Assembly (NCBI GenBank): GCA_014529385.2
Contig: CM043963.1
Location: 95,060,412 to 95,124,411 of the forward strand
DNA: 64,000 bases
Reading direction: 5' to 3'
Source: Adiantum capillus-veneris
Lineage: Eukaryota > Streptophyta > Polypodiopsida > Polypodiales > Pteridaceae
The notes beneath the pieces were generated by a model that was given only the letters and a program-made list of their open reading frames with translations, was not told the origin of the DNA and did not search any database. Of the stretch, positions 47,146 through 59,800 are shown piece after piece. The number at the start of each line of letters is the position of its first letter. Position 1 is the stretch's first letter. Both the position numbers and the translations under genes were made by a program.

Positions 47146-49055
47146 TTGTTTACTATGCTGTTGGCCAAGATACTCGATCCACAGGTTCATATCAACCTTT
47201 GTCAAATTCTCTTGCATTATGTAATCCAGCAGACTGCCAAGATAAAATCTCAAACTGTTTTTAAGGCCTGGTATGTTTGGCAATTCCTGTATTGCGCTAC
47301 TACTGCTGCAGATGTTAATGAGCAGGTAAAGAAGGCTTGGAGTGAGAAGCCAATTCCTGAACCAAAGAACATTGAACTGTCCTCAGACGATGAGAAAACA
47401 GAGAGTCAAACCATTTCAACCAACCTGAAAAGAAAAGAAACTGCAGAAGAAGCTGGCAGTTCAAAGAAGCCAAAAATTACAATGACAAAAAGCAGTGAAT
47501 TTTTGAAGCAGATAGAAAGCCAGGCCAAGAATTAGCCAATGAGAAAGCTGTAATGAGTCAGACTGAGAAGCGATCTTCTCAGAAGACTGTGCCTGACCAG
47601 TAAGTTGTAAAAAATTCAGTTGTTACTGGGTCTAGGAAAGATCATGGCATGCCAGCCACTGTTGAGAATATAGCAGAGGCTAGCAGGAAGGACAGGACAA
47701 AGAGAACCATTCGGGTAACCAGCAGACTGAAGAGTAGCAGCCCTGTCACATTGGGAATCAGCCAGCTGATCAGTCCCATCTTAGCAGAGATGCTAAAGGG
47801 AAAATGAAACTACAGGATGAGGGACCAGTTGGATGATCATCAGCATTCACTGCAGCTCATTACCCTGAATGGGCGACCGAGACATCAACAGACCTCCATC
47901 ACCAAACAGTATCTGGAGGATGATGATCTCTTGACCGACTTGGAAAGATTTCAAAGGCTATATGTGGGAGCCACGGAAATGGTAGAACATTGGAAATCAG
48001 CAGCTTTCCGTGATAAAGAAGCTTGCCGACTACCTGCACATCCTAGTACAGTCCAGCTGTTGGAACGAGTTCCTGAATGGATACTCAATGCTAATGAGAG
48101 AGTGGCAAACCCGCACTGGCAAAGACAGTCTACTGCAGATTGTCGCTCCCTAGCTCTGGAACTGAAACTTCTGCTGGGTAACAAACCAACTTACCGCTGT
48201 ATGAAGGATGTTAGGGTACAACTCAAGGAAGTTTTGGTGCAAATGCAAACTGCCAGAGGTGTTTTGGATCAGAGAGTCAAAGCCATTCTTGAGGACCAGA
48301 CAGCCACTAGCAGAGGACCTCGGACGTGAATGTCAGTTGGAGCACAGGCAACTACTCTCCTAACACTGTTCCAGCTAGTCAGAATCACCAGAAAGATGAT
48401 GCAGAAGGAGAACCAGGCTGTTCTCAATTTCTTAGAATTTGTGTCTGATTCTCCTGTTCTCTTGTATGTTGTTCCAGCAAGAGAAACCGAGCTGCCAAGA
48501 TTCTTTCCAGTGCTGTATCCTCAACATCAAGAACCAGTTGATCGTCTCACATAATTCAAAATTACTAATGAGCTTCAGGATTGGTATGAGCGATCAACTG
48601 TGGAATGGAAGACTTGGCAGACGTTGTTCAATGATGCTCTCCAAATCAATGACATTTAGGCACTAAAAGAGGAGATGCAAAGGATTCAGCTGTGTATGGG
48701 CCAGTGGAAGATTCAAGTCAGAGGACTGACCAAGATTACTAATCAGTTGCTACAACTTACGATCGAATCTTCCAAATTGCCTGAAAAAGACATTGCAGCA
48801 AAGCCGGGTCTAGCACCACAGTACATGGAGATGGCTGAGATTCTTTTCAAAGCTCGAGTCAAAACTAATCAGCCTCTTCCAGAAGGATGGATCCATACTG
48901 CTTCGCATTGTCATAAGTTGGCCAACACCAGACTGAGTAAGGGCAGGCGTACTCTCTATGATCCTGACACCAAAACCTATCATTCTCTCACGCCTTATGA
49001 AGTAGAGATGACCACTGACCGGCGGGATCATCTTGAGCAGGAGGCCATTTACTGA
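47146..49055 (+). pseudogene. Element F downstream ORFs of unknown function
   Basis: Open stretches at 47,146-47,535, 47,817-48,329 and 48,675-49,055 are linked by short broken segments. They encode helical, Lys/Glu/Gln-rich protein (for example LTDLERFQRLYVGATEMVEH, and VRVQLKEVLVQMQTARGVLD). No catalytic motif was seen. They occupy the place of pol but show nothing like it, so they may be an extra structural protein. Confidence 0.4.
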
Positions 49056-49353
49056 CTGATTCAGAAGGAGAATGCTAGTACTGGGACTTCTCAGACACTG
49101 TCCCGGTCAAAAGGCAACGGAAAACGGACGGTCCAATGGAAGGATACTGGGTAGTTCCATCTCAGATACTGGGCACTGCCTCTCGCAATCCTTGGTCCTT
49201 CTTGAACTCCTACTCGTAATCTTTGAATGGCCATTCTATCAGTGGGTGGTCAAGCTGGCATCCCAACATCAGAACCAGACGATGGATTTTTCAGTCTCAC
49301 ATCATAATTAGACAAGGAAATTTTTCAGAAATTTTGGAATCTTGCCAAAATTC

Positions 49354-49370
49354 AAGAAAGAAGGGAAGGA
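49354..49370 (+). other. Polypurine tract of element F
   Basis: AAGAAAGAAGGGAAGGA directly precedes the 3' LTR. Confidence 0.8.
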
Positions 49371-49857
49371 TGTAGACAGCTGGATAGTCACTATGTGGGA
49401 ACGTCTTCTTACAAGATCTTCTTAGAAGATGGGCAATGAATCACTTAGTAGACGGCTGGATAGTCACTATGTGGTAACGTCTTCTTAGAAGATGGGCAGC
49501 GAATCACTTAGTCATTACTACAGTAAACCCGAAGTGTATAAATAGGACCCATTACATTGTCATCGGGTTGGCAATTGTTATCACCTAGGTTAGCGCTTTA
49601 GCTATAATTGTACTTGAGAATCATTGGCAGTATTGTTGCCTGTACTTTCTCTCTGTAATCATATTCGCTGTAATCTTGATCTGTAATCCCAATCATGGTA
49701 CATCAGTCTTATGAATCTGAACCTTATTTCCAGTACATCAGTCTGATTCTTATTTCAGTATCCACATTTCAGTCTAGTCTCTGATTCCTGTCCAGTCTGC
49801 TATCTGAAATCTTCCCACACTGGAATTAGCTGTCTCAAGAGATCAGCTCCAATTCCA
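49371..49857 (+). repeat. 3' LTR of element F with internal duplication
   Basis: 487 bp. Its first segment (TGTAGACAGCTGGATAGTCA, through ATCACTTAG) is repeated at about 49,449 with small differences, a tandem duplication of roughly 75 bp not seen in the 5' LTR. A short segment near 49,700 is deleted relative to the 5' LTR. Confidence 0.9.
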
Positions 49858-49862
49858 TTGTC

Positions 49863-52800
49863 ATAAATAGTTGCTTAGTGTTCTTTTTCATATGTGCTTA
49901 TGTATTTTGTAGAGGACCTTATTTCATCATGAGACCCAATATGGGTTGATATACACAAAGAGTTTGAGATAGAGATTTCTAAAAGACCTAGCCTTCAAGT
50001 TCTCTTTGATAAGATGTTTTATGTGTGGGAGGGCAACCACAGAACAGTCTCTTGGATGGCTATTATGAAAGAAAGATTCTCCTCTAATTGAGAGAAACAT
50101 TGCAGTGTGCTTTATACATTTATTGATCCTACACAAGTGCTAGACATAGCTCTACTTAGTAGCTTGCAAAGAATGAATTTTTAAGTTTCACGACTTTCTA
50201 TATATTCAAGAACACAATGTCTTTATGTTTTTTTGACTTGGTATGTGTTCTATATAAACTTGGAATAGCATGAAAACACATGCGCTAGCTGTCACTCATC
50301 TTAGGGCCGAGATTGTCAACTGCTCCCACATTTGTGCAGCTCATCATGAAGTCTATGTGAAGAGGCTTCCAGAGAAAGATCAAAAGTTGATTGCTGTAGT
50401 GCGTAAGAGATACTCAAAGGGTGTGGATACTTGCTATCCACTGACTTGTCGATACTTTGGAGATCTCTTATATGATGTAAGTATCCCTAGCCTACTTGAT
50501 TTTTTTGGAACCATTTTGTATTTTTTTTTGTACAAATTATATATTTGTAAGTATGTGGAAAAGGTGAAAATGTCCAAGGAATTGACACAAAGAATAAACA
50601 AGGACAAATGAATAGCTTAAAAAGGAGGAGGAGAGATTCAAAATGATTTAGCACTCAAATATGGAGAGCATATTGGAAAGGTGGTTGCATTGTATTTGTT
50701 TATGTGTTTTATGCATAGTGATAATAGTTATTGAAGCCTTGTTTCTTTGTTCATCAATACTAACAAGTTGCAATTGTTATATATTGTTTTGAGCAAGCTA
50801 TTATGGGTTTCTTTGCTCAAGGCAGACAATATCACAAGAGTATCTTATGGTTTAAAGAAAGGTGATCATGTGTATCGCATGTAAGTACGAATTCTTTGAT
50901 TTTTGACAATATTTGAGATGGAATTGCAAAGTGCAATTATTTCAATTTTTTCTCTTATTCTTTGTTATGTAGTTGGATTCATAGAGAAGGCCTTCTTCAA
51001 AGAATTTTTGACAGGGCCACAAAGTTTGGGGACGACTTTATCAACATCGCTGGTGGTATTTTGTTTCCCCATGACTGCTCTCTTGCCTCTTACTTTGAGG
51101 AGCTCAAGTTTGAATCATGTCCTTGTATTTATCCTTTGAGACCTCTCTTGAAGCTAAGACAAAATATGTTGGCAAGAAATCTTTGAAGAAAGTGGATACA
51201 GTTCGCATGGCATTTCAACGGCTAGCCTATAGGTGGAGCTCATCATACTAGTATTAACTAGATTTTGCAAATTGGAGTTTATAGCGATGTTATTTTGTTT
51301 GTTTTAGATTTCTATTATTCTTGGTTGGAAAATTATTTCTTCCAGGAGTCCCCTTCTTAGCAAAGCAATGGGTGCAAGTAGCCATGTCTATCCATGTCTC
51401 CATCTCCCAAGTAGTGAGCTTATGTATGGAAGGGGAGTAGATGAGGTGATATCTAGTAAATGGTTACTTTAAACAATCTCAAACATAATTGGTTGAAGAT
51501 CTTTAAACTCCTTCATTATTTGTTTTGTATTTTGGTAATTTTAAGTTTTTTTACATTTTCTAAGCTATAAATACTTCCTGCAAGGGAAAGGAGGTGATTG
51601 TTGAGACTAGGATGGATGAGAACATGGAACAAGATCTTAGTGAGCTAGTGGCTTGTTTTGTTCATTTATTGGAGTTGAGTTATTTTGTTAGACCTCTTGT
51701 ATCATAGAAGCTCTGGGGAAGATGGTTGCAAAGAAAACGGTCTCTTTTGTTTACATCGTTGAGATTCCCTTGCCTTCTTTATCCTCGTGGTCTGACTCAT
51801 GATGAATGGCCATTCTTGGGGACTACATTGCCATTGCTTCTAATTTTAAGGCTGGGATTTGACATCCCACATGGACCCTTGTCCACAAGCACATGGCATC
51901 TGCATGCTTGGATGGGACCTTATGCGTGTGTGGTGGGTGGACAGTCTCATGGTCTACTGATTTCATTTTCTTGGATCTTCCATTTGGTGGCTCCCACTTA
52001 GCCTCCCATGTTGTACCCCTTTGGGACATTTGTAGTGAGGACCATGTTTGTGCTGGCATGCAGCTTGCATATTTGATTCTGGGTGGTTGTTGATCATGGT
52101 CTCTATGGCAGGTTTGTGCTACCATCATATTTTCTTTACATTACTTTTTTATTTTTTGGTTGTGTGTTTCTTATTCTAGTTTTGAGAGTCCCTTGCAGGA
52201 GATACCATTGGCTGGGTTGAGAGATTTTATCGTGCATCAAAGATGGCTATTCATCGTCACATTGTGGTCCTCCAACATGGAGCTTACAGGTATGGAAATA
52301 GCTTGGTGGTCAGATTGAGGTAACGCTTTTCTATATAATAACTTGTTTGTTTCTCATTTGGTGTGTTAAGTGTTATTGTTCTTATTGTCTATGTTGTGGT
52401 GTAGTGTCATTGGTCTCTCTTACTTATGGTGCATAGGGTTGGCATGCAACCACCTTTCTTTGTGGTTGAGAGCACCCCACTATCAATCGACTTGGCATGA
52501 ATCCTTTGTACTCTTACATGATGCACCACCTTTCAGAGTCCTCTGAGTTTGAGATCATCATCAGAGGAGCCATGGCGCGGTGGCCTTCAACGTATTCATT
52601 CTTTTGTTGCATGTTTTGTGGAGCTTCTTTGTAGTTATGGAGTTTTTTGTTTAGAGTTGAGACGTGGTACAACTCCAGTAATGGCAGCATGCTTAGGTAC
52701 AGGGTGGGTGTGTGCAATGGTTGACAGTGAAGATGATGCTTTGATTTTAGATTATGTGCAACCATTACTTCATCCTAAAAACTGGAGCAGAGAGGGGGCT

Positions 52801-53207
52801 TCCACCTCTCTGGATGTTGATGATGTGGGTGAAATGCCTTTGTGTGTCAACCCCTTTAATGACTAGTGAGACTCCACCTTACTCTTCCTTTTGCTCTCTA
52901 ATTTATGTTCCCATCATACTTGTATGCTATTTTGTCACTTTTTTGGTGTCATTATTCATGATCTAGGAGTTATGGAAATTTGATTCAAACTTCAAATTTA
53001 GATTTCTTGTTTCTATTATGTAGGTTCTATATTGCTTACATGTGGATTGTGAGTCTTATCTTTTTCTTTTTGTATGGAAGTGTGTTGTCGTTTTATGCCG
53101 AGGGGATTTCAAAAACCATGGTGGCTAATGTACCATATGATTTTGACATCCATGAGAAGTGTCAAAGGTGCAATGTCTTTTTCGATGATGAGTGTGACTC
53201 TTCATAG
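49863..53207 (+). pseudogene. Exon-like remnants of an unrecognised multi-exon gene
   Basis: A series of plus-strand coding-like blocks is separated by AT-rich, intron-like DNA. About 50,010-50,180 carries WEGNHRTVSWMAIMKERFSS. At 50,270-50,476, VTHLRAEIVNCSHICAAHHE ends at a GTAAGT donor. At 50,963-51,186, after a TTATGTAG acceptor, WIHREGLLQRIFDRATKFGD appears. At about 52,200-52,320, DTIGWVERFYRASKMAIHRH ends at GTAACG. At 52,549-52,863, VMAACLGTGWVCAMVDSEDD, and at about 53,020-53,207 a Cys-containing C-terminus (HEKCQRCNVFFDDECD). Stops are scattered. I do not recognise the family; it could be a host gene or a large transposon. Element F lies just upstream and may split it. Confidence 0.4.
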
Positions 53208-53233
53208 TCAGTAGAGAAAACTATAACATTTTT

Positions 53234-53254
53234 TGTTGTTGTTGTTGTTGTTGA
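53234..53254. repeat. (TTG)7 microsatellite
   Basis: Seven TTG units; no gene associated. Confidence 0.9.
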
Positions 53255-53448
53255 AAAGGAACAACATGCTACTCTCTATTTTGCATCAATATTCCACTTT
53301 CTATCTTACAATTCTTTAAAAATCTCTCTTTTTTGGATATAGGATATGCCAATTGTCTCTTGATATAGAACGTAGAAACTTTGTAGGTGTATGAGCATTG
53401 CTGAATTGCATAAGATTGATCATTAAAAATTGAAGTTACAATTATAGT

Positions 53449-53650
53449 GCTGATTGTTGTTGTGGATCATGACATGGTTTGCATACTTGTAAAATAACTT
53501 TGCTACTCACTCACGTGTCTCATTGCTTGACAAATCTTGTGTTAAAATTGTAATGTTGATTGTATGTTGTGGATCATGACATGGTTTTCATACTTGTATA
53601 ATAACTTTGCTACTCGCTCGGGTTTCTCATTGCTCGACAAATCTTCCTCG
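53449..53650. repeat. Two-copy tandem duplication of about 104 bp
   Basis: GTTGTGGATCATGACATGGT, then CATACTTGTA and CTTTGCTACTC, occurs from about 53,459 and again from about 53,563 with around 10% difference. The second copy runs directly into the integrase relic. Confidence 0.85.
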
Positions 53651-53659
53651 GGTTACAGT

Positions 53660-54175
53660 GAGACTCCGTCTCTGGGATATGATTTTTTTGGTGTGGTTAT
53701 TGATATGCTTATGAGAATGGATCATTTGTTCCTCATCAGGATAACATTTACGGCTAGGGTTATAGCTCAAGTTTTCATAAAAGGTGTCTTTATGTATCAG
53801 CATTTATATCGTCGTATGATTTTGGATCGTGATGCAATGTTCATTTCAAAATTTTGGAAAGCCTTATTCTCTACCATAGGAACCCAATTGGCATTTAGTA
53901 CTTCTTATCATCCTCAAACTGATGGGAAAATAGAGAGAATCCATCAAATCATTGAGGATATGTTACGAACTTATTGTATGAGCAGAGTAAGATGACCAAT
54001 TATTTATATTTGATTGAGTTTTCATATAATTCTTCATTCCAAAGCTCAATTAGGATGTCTCATTTTCAATGAGATGATGTGCAAGCCAATCTAGAGGGAT
54101 TCTCAAATGGAATACAATGTGAAAGATACGGTAGTTCAAAGTTGGAAGGCTTTACAGATCCCCAACGAACAAGGC
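53660..54175 (+). pseudogene. Ty3/gypsy integrase core relic
   Basis: An open frame to 53,993 has all three catalytic positions: VVIDMLMRMDH (first Asp), ILDRDAMFISKFW (second Asp) and HPQTDGKIERIHQIIEDMLR (catalytic Glu). These match the chromovirus-type pattern VVVDRLTK, SDRDPRF and HPQTDGQTERVN. After a stop the complement of LIEFSYNSSFQSSIRMS continues the family's conserved C-terminal stretch before decay. No LTR could be linked to it with confidence. Confidence 0.88.
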
Positions 54176-54817
54176 ACATGGAGATAGGTGGCCAGAGCTA
54201 GGGTGAGTGGATGGATACAAAGTGTGCAATTTGTCATGCATGCTGGAATTTTGGACCATTGATAAGAGCTTGAACATGTAAGTTATGGCCAGTGGAAGAT
54301 TTCAAGGGGGCTAGTTATGTGTGAGTGCCATCTGAAGTTTTTTTTTGGATTTGACCAAGTTTTGGAGGGTGATATGCATCATGTGGAGTCTGCAACAGTT
54401 GATGCCTCATCAATCAGATTCATGGTGACCAAGATTATCCACGTGGAGTTTTGGTGTTGTTGCCAAAGAAAACGTGCTAGATGAATGTTGCATGTCTTTG
54501 TGGCCTCGGTTGGTAGCCACGGTGAAGTCAAAATGTGGCAAGGGCTAGCAGCTCTACAGTGGGAAGGAGGCCTTTTAGCACAACTTTGCGGTTTGAGCAT
54601 GGGGTCTCTGAGCAATGGGAGGGAGCAGTCCCAAGATGGTGCAAAAAGAAGGTTTTTTTGAAAAGCTTTGTGGGGGTCTTATGAAGTTCTGCAGGGTGGA
54701 GAGCCATGGAGTGCCACGTGGTACCCTAATGGTCCCATATAAAAAAGCAAGGCTATGGCATGCATGATTTATAGGCTACATTGGCTCCCCATTTGGGTAG
54801 CATGGTGGAGAGTACGG

Positions 54818-54992
<175 letters not shown>

Positions 54993-55198
54993 GTGACCGT
55001 GGGTGGCTCCCCTCTATTGCAGCAGCATTAGACGGTGGTTATTTGTAGCACAAAGTGGCAGCCGTCACTGATAGAGCGGTGTTGATGTGGTAGGTTGTTG
55101 GAGGTATATCTGATTCCCAATGGGCTCCATTCTTTTGAAAGGGAAAGAGGACATGCACCTGCACCCCCACTAGAGATGTGACTAGGTTAGAATACTGA

Positions 55199-55704
55199 AT
55201 GGAGAAGCAGAATGCTGAACTGAAGCAGAAGTATACTGACCTGAAAGAGCAGTTTGAGGACCTGAACATGCAGTTGCAGCAACAAGGAGGTCAACAATCT
55301 GAGCAGGTGTTTGCTAATAAAAATTCTGAAGTGATTGCACGAACTGGTGTGCCAGCAGAAGTTCGGGAGCATATTACTGAAGACAGAAGGAAAGGTGCTG
55401 CTGCAGAACAGCCTAAAGATGTTAGAGAGGAGGACATAGAAGCTGCAAGAGGAATTCATAACTTAAATGATCCAGTGCAAATTATTGTGGATGAGATACT
55501 CTATTAGGACATTGAAAGTACTAAGGAGGCAGTTACAGTTCAAGTGGATGCATAGGTTGAAGAGTTTGACAAGGAAACCCCAACTACAGCAGCAGTTTCA
55601 CAACAGACTGAATTTAAGGATCAACTGGTGGATGAATTTTTAGATCAAGGGATATTGTGGGTTCTCACAATGTTTGAGAAACATTGCCCACCAGGTGTGC
55701 CAAG
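55199..55704 (+). pseudogene. 3' internal end of an H-family element, left-truncated
   Basis: Encodes MEKQNAELKQKYTDLKEQFE and a Gln-rich continuation. The start matches 60,297-60,364 of element H almost exactly; this copy then runs on where the other is cut by the copia element. In-frame TAG codons at 55,505 and about 55,550 (CAG type) interrupt it. The frame reaches the LTR at 55,705, so this is the C-terminal end of the H protein. Homology begins abruptly at 55,199. Confidence 0.75.
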
Positions 55705-56232
55705 TGTTAGTGCCTGATCTGTCAGGGCATTCAGGGTATTCAGGATATTATATTTTGAATTGTAACTAAGACCTTTAACTTTTGAAACTTAGGGATATGT
55801 AGACATTAGTACTTATATTTTTGGGTAGTTGTGAATGTGCCTTATGGTATCTGATGGCGTGAGGCAATTTCAGGATAACTAACGAGGCAGTTCTCTTCCT
55901 TTAACTTTTGAACCTTAGGGATATGTGGACATTAGTACTTATATTTTTGGGTAGTTGTGAATGTGTCTTATGGTATCTGATGGTGTGAGGCAGTTTCAGG
56001 ATAACTAACGAGGCAGTTTTCTTCCTCTAGATCTTGTATTGCTGTTTATTCTCTTTAATTGGGTGATGATGATGAATATACTCTGATGGCAGTCTCTTTT
56101 CCTCTTCCTTATGGTGTTCTTTGCTTATTTACTTTGCAGTATTGTGTATGAATACTCAGTTTACTATTCCTGATTCCTGTAAACTGCATGTTTCTTGCAT
56201 TGAATACCTGTTAGGGTTGTGTGCCCCTAACA
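55705..56232 (+). repeat. LTR of element H, with 126-bp internal tandem duplication
   Basis: 528 bp with matching termini TGTTAG...CTAACA. Followed by TTTGGCGATCCTGCTGTGCG, of which TGGCGATCC... is the likely primer site (tRNA not assigned). Two copies of a 126-bp unit start at 55,772 and 55,898 (CCTTTAACTTTTGAA, then TTAGGGATATGT). The LTR serves as 3' LTR to the fragment on its left and 5' LTR to the element on its right. Confidence 0.85.
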
Positions 56233-56599
56233 TTTGGCGATCCTGCTGTGCGTGTCCTAATCGACATGGGAGCGAATTACAGTAATCTCAAAGCAAAACG
56301 ATGAGTCGGTTATGATGCAAAGTTTCTTTCTCGTGCTCTAACCGCCACTTTCTCTCTAAAGCAGTTCTTGCAACTGGTTCAAATTCAGCCTGAAGCATAT
56401 GGCCCTCAAGAATTCAAGAGGTTCTTGACATGTTAGTCGACCTCAACCACCTGCAGTAATTCTTGAATTGTGTAACGCTGCAGGAAGTGTCTGAGGAACA
56501 TACATCAAAGTTATTGGAGGATTTCTTCCCGAATCTGTCAGGGGAAATCAAAATTACAATTTTTGACAAGTTGCAAGTGTTTATAGGGGTTCTTGACAT

Positions 56600-56775
56600 T
56601 TTCTGTGCAGTCTGCAGTTTGCAGTTCAACTGTTTACATATTGCAGATTATAGCATTCCAGTTTGCAGAATGCAGTTTCAATTTTTCAGTTTGCAGAATG
56701 CAGTTTCAGTCTTTTAGTTTACAGACTACAGTTTCAGGTATTTCAGTTTGCAATGCAGTTTAAGCAGTTTCAGGG
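56600..56775. repeat. CAGTTTGCAG-rich degenerate repeats in the H leader
   Basis: CAGTTT occurs about ten times in 175 bp, mostly as CAGTTTGCAG or GCAGTTTCAG. One 22-bp unit (CAGTTTGCAGAATGCAGTTT plus CA) is repeated 34 bp apart. It lies just before the ORF start. Confidence 0.8.
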
Positions 56776-56819
56776 TTTAAAGAGATACAAATTCTCTCTA
56801 TTCTTTTGATGGGTGAGTA

Positions 56820-59800
56820 ATGGCAAAGAAGAGGAAGAAAAAGTGTGCTATTTGTCAAAAAGATGGGCACTGTGCAAAGCAATGTCCTTACATGTGCAAG
56901 CCATGTCAAAAGGAAGATGTATGTGTCAAATACTGTATGCATAAACTATGCAAGAAGTTGTATCGAATTGTTAGATCTTTTCGAGATGCATCAGATCATG
57001 AGGAACTATGTGATGCACAAGAGGATTTGGATGATTTTTCTGATCTTCTTGACAAGGCAGAAGACTGGCATGAAGGTCGTGAAGGAAAAAGAAGAAAGTC
57101 GTGCTCTAGTATGCGCAGGATACAGATGTTACAAGAATCAATTGAAGGCTTGACAGAGAAGTATGAAGATCAGTTTCAGGAGGAAGACGAAAGTGATGAT
57201 GAGTGGGGAGTTACAACACCAATGTTTCCCTTGGTTGGGAAACATCAGGTACAATCATGTTTAACTTCTCCAAATGCACTTGGTGTAAGTTCGAAATCAA
57301 TGAAAGAAGCTCAAGCACAAAGCCAGCCTGAAGAAGTCAAGAAGGTGATGTTGGAAAGGGCAGAAGAAAAGGAGCATCCTGAGAGCCAAAGAAGCCAAAA
57401 GGAGCACTTAGTATTCCAGAACCACACTCCAAATAAGCTCAAGGGTTTGCACAATGTTGAAGTACCAACAGTTTTTCAGGCACCTGTTGTTTCAAAACCT
57501 GAAGTTTCAAAGCCTGAATTTGAATTTTCAGCACCTGAAGTTTTTCAACCTGATTTTGATGTTATCAAAGTTGTAGATACTCATATTATTGAAGAGAAGA
57601 AGTTGATTCAAGAAGGAGAGTTTTTTCAATGCAAGGGAGATGAAGTCCAAAAGATGATGAAGGAAGAAGGAGGAAGACAGGAGCAACTCATGAGCCAAAG
57701 GATCCAAGACGATTGCTAGCTATCCCCAAACCTCACATCGAAGAGACTCTCCTCTTTGCAAAAAGAGAAGGCGAGTTTCCCACAAGAAGAATTACTGATT
57801 GAGAAGAAGGAAATACAAGTGGGAGTGAGCGAGAGAAGACACCAATATCCCATACAAACCCATATACCAACATTTGACATCAATCTTGAAGAGGTTGAAA
57901 TTCAAGGAGACATCAGATTTCAGCGTAATGCAATGGAAGAGCTGAAGATAGAGAAAGACATAATGTGTGCTACTAATGAGGATGATGTGATGAATCAATT
58001 TTTCATGAATCTTGATGAGGAGTATTCGACAAGTGACAGTTCGGAAGGTGTTTGTGTTGATGGAGAAGAGTTTTTTAGTGTTTTGAAGACCGAAAGCCAA
58101 TTTCCAAGAAAGGATATGAATTATTCAGGTTGTGAAGACAAGGATCTTCAATTTTAGGTCCCTGCATTACAAGTTTTGATATCGAAGGTTCTCGATTTGC
58201 AGAGTTTCAGAATTCAAGTCCGTGATCCGCAAAAAACTGATTTGCAAAGGAGTTCAGTACCTGAATTTGCTGAATATCGAAGTCTTGCTATTTCTCAAGC
58301 GGAGATGATCAACAATCTCTCATTAGATTTGAAGAATGAGAGATATTCAAATCAGGTGGCAACAAATCAAACCATTTTTATGATCAATCGACTTCAAGAA
58401 GAGAAGCAATCATTAATCAAGAAGTGTTCACAAGATCAGTATCTTGTCAAAGATATTCAAGAAGCAGTTTTTGACAAAGAAGAAGCAAACTACAGGTTCT
58501 CAAAGGTGAAGAATGGAGTTCAATCTTTGATTTCTATAATTAAAGGATGCAGGAGTAAAGCGACTGAAGCGACTTTTTGTTTAGAGAAGTCCAACATGGG
58601 GTGCTTGCAACAAATTTCTACTTGTGTTCAATGGTGTGGAAGTCTTTCTTGGAATTTACTGATTATTTTCTTTTGGAAATGGATCAAGTGGAAAAAGGGT
58701 TTGGATGAAAGAAGCATGAAGGATATTGTGGAAGAATATGAAATCAAGAAATTTCAAATTCAGGTTCATTTGCATGAGATTTTTGAAGTGCAGGAAGCTT
58801 CATCTTTGCAGTATATTGAATACTTGCAACAGGGAAAGAGCACTACAATGTACTTACAGGGAATTGAACATATGCAAGAGACTGAATATTTGCAGGAGAT
58901 TGTATACATGAATCAAGAAGGGAACTTTTCGCTTGAATGTTTGCAGTGCATTGAATGCATAAAGTGGAAGCAAAGTAGCATAATTTTGTTTAAGTTGAAA
59001 CTATATGAAGACTTGAAGCCTCAATTTGTGATGGTGAAGGGCCAAAAGATTCAGCCATTGCAGTTAAGACACAATGAACAGTATGCAAAGATGGATGTTT
59101 GGAAACAAGGAGATGAGAGGAACCTGAAGAAGAAGTATGATGACTTAAAACAAGAATATGATCAACTGAATTTGTAGGTGCAGCTTAGCTCAAATCAAAT
59201 ACAAGTGCAGATGGATACTATTATGGAAGAGCAGATACAAGATGAAGTTCAAAAGAATCAAGTTCAAGATGTAGTGCAGGATGCAGTGACAGAGCCTGAG
59301 GAAGCAGGAACACAACAATCAACTTCAAATCAGATTTTTATTATTGAAGATGATATACCACCTGCAAATAATGTCAGAAGTACAAATGAAGCTGTTCAAG
59401 TTTCAGAAGCTGTGAAGATTGCAGAGATAGTTGCAATTCCAAAAGAAGTTGAAGTTGCAGGGGAAATAAGCAAGTAGATTGATACTGAGCTTGATTTATA
59501 CCAAGTTTTTGATGTCGATGGTGTTTATGACGCTGAGGAGATGATTTTGACCGATGATTATGCAAGTCTTTTGGAAGTTCTTGATGATGATAAAGGAGCA
59601 GATGTCAAAAGTTTTTAGTTTCAGGGAGATATCATTGATTGGACAATTCTGTAGCTACAAGGTGGATTTCTTGCTATTTTCAAGGAGAAATGTGAGGAAG
59701 CCATCTTGGTGGTGTTTTTTATGTGTAAAGGAGAGTTCAATCTGTTATTTTTAAGCCTTGAATCAAATCAGTTTGATGAAGAAGTAGATCAGTTTGATGA

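Larger units (their letters stand above)
43924..49857 (+). mobile_element. Element F: 5.9-kb gag-protease LTR retrotransposon without reverse transcriptase
   Basis: LTRs at 43,924-44,394 and 49,371-49,857 share TGTAGACRGCTGGATAGTCA starts and CAATTCCA ends. The element is flanked by a perfect 5-bp target duplication, TTGTC (43,919-43,923 and 49,858-49,862). A primer-site candidate follows the 5' LTR and a purine tract precedes the 3' LTR. The interior encodes capsid, a zinc knuckle and retropepsin-like sequence, then 2 kb of unknown ORFs; no YxDD, RNase H or integrase motif is present. Its reverse transcription must have been supplied in trans. Confidence 0.93.
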
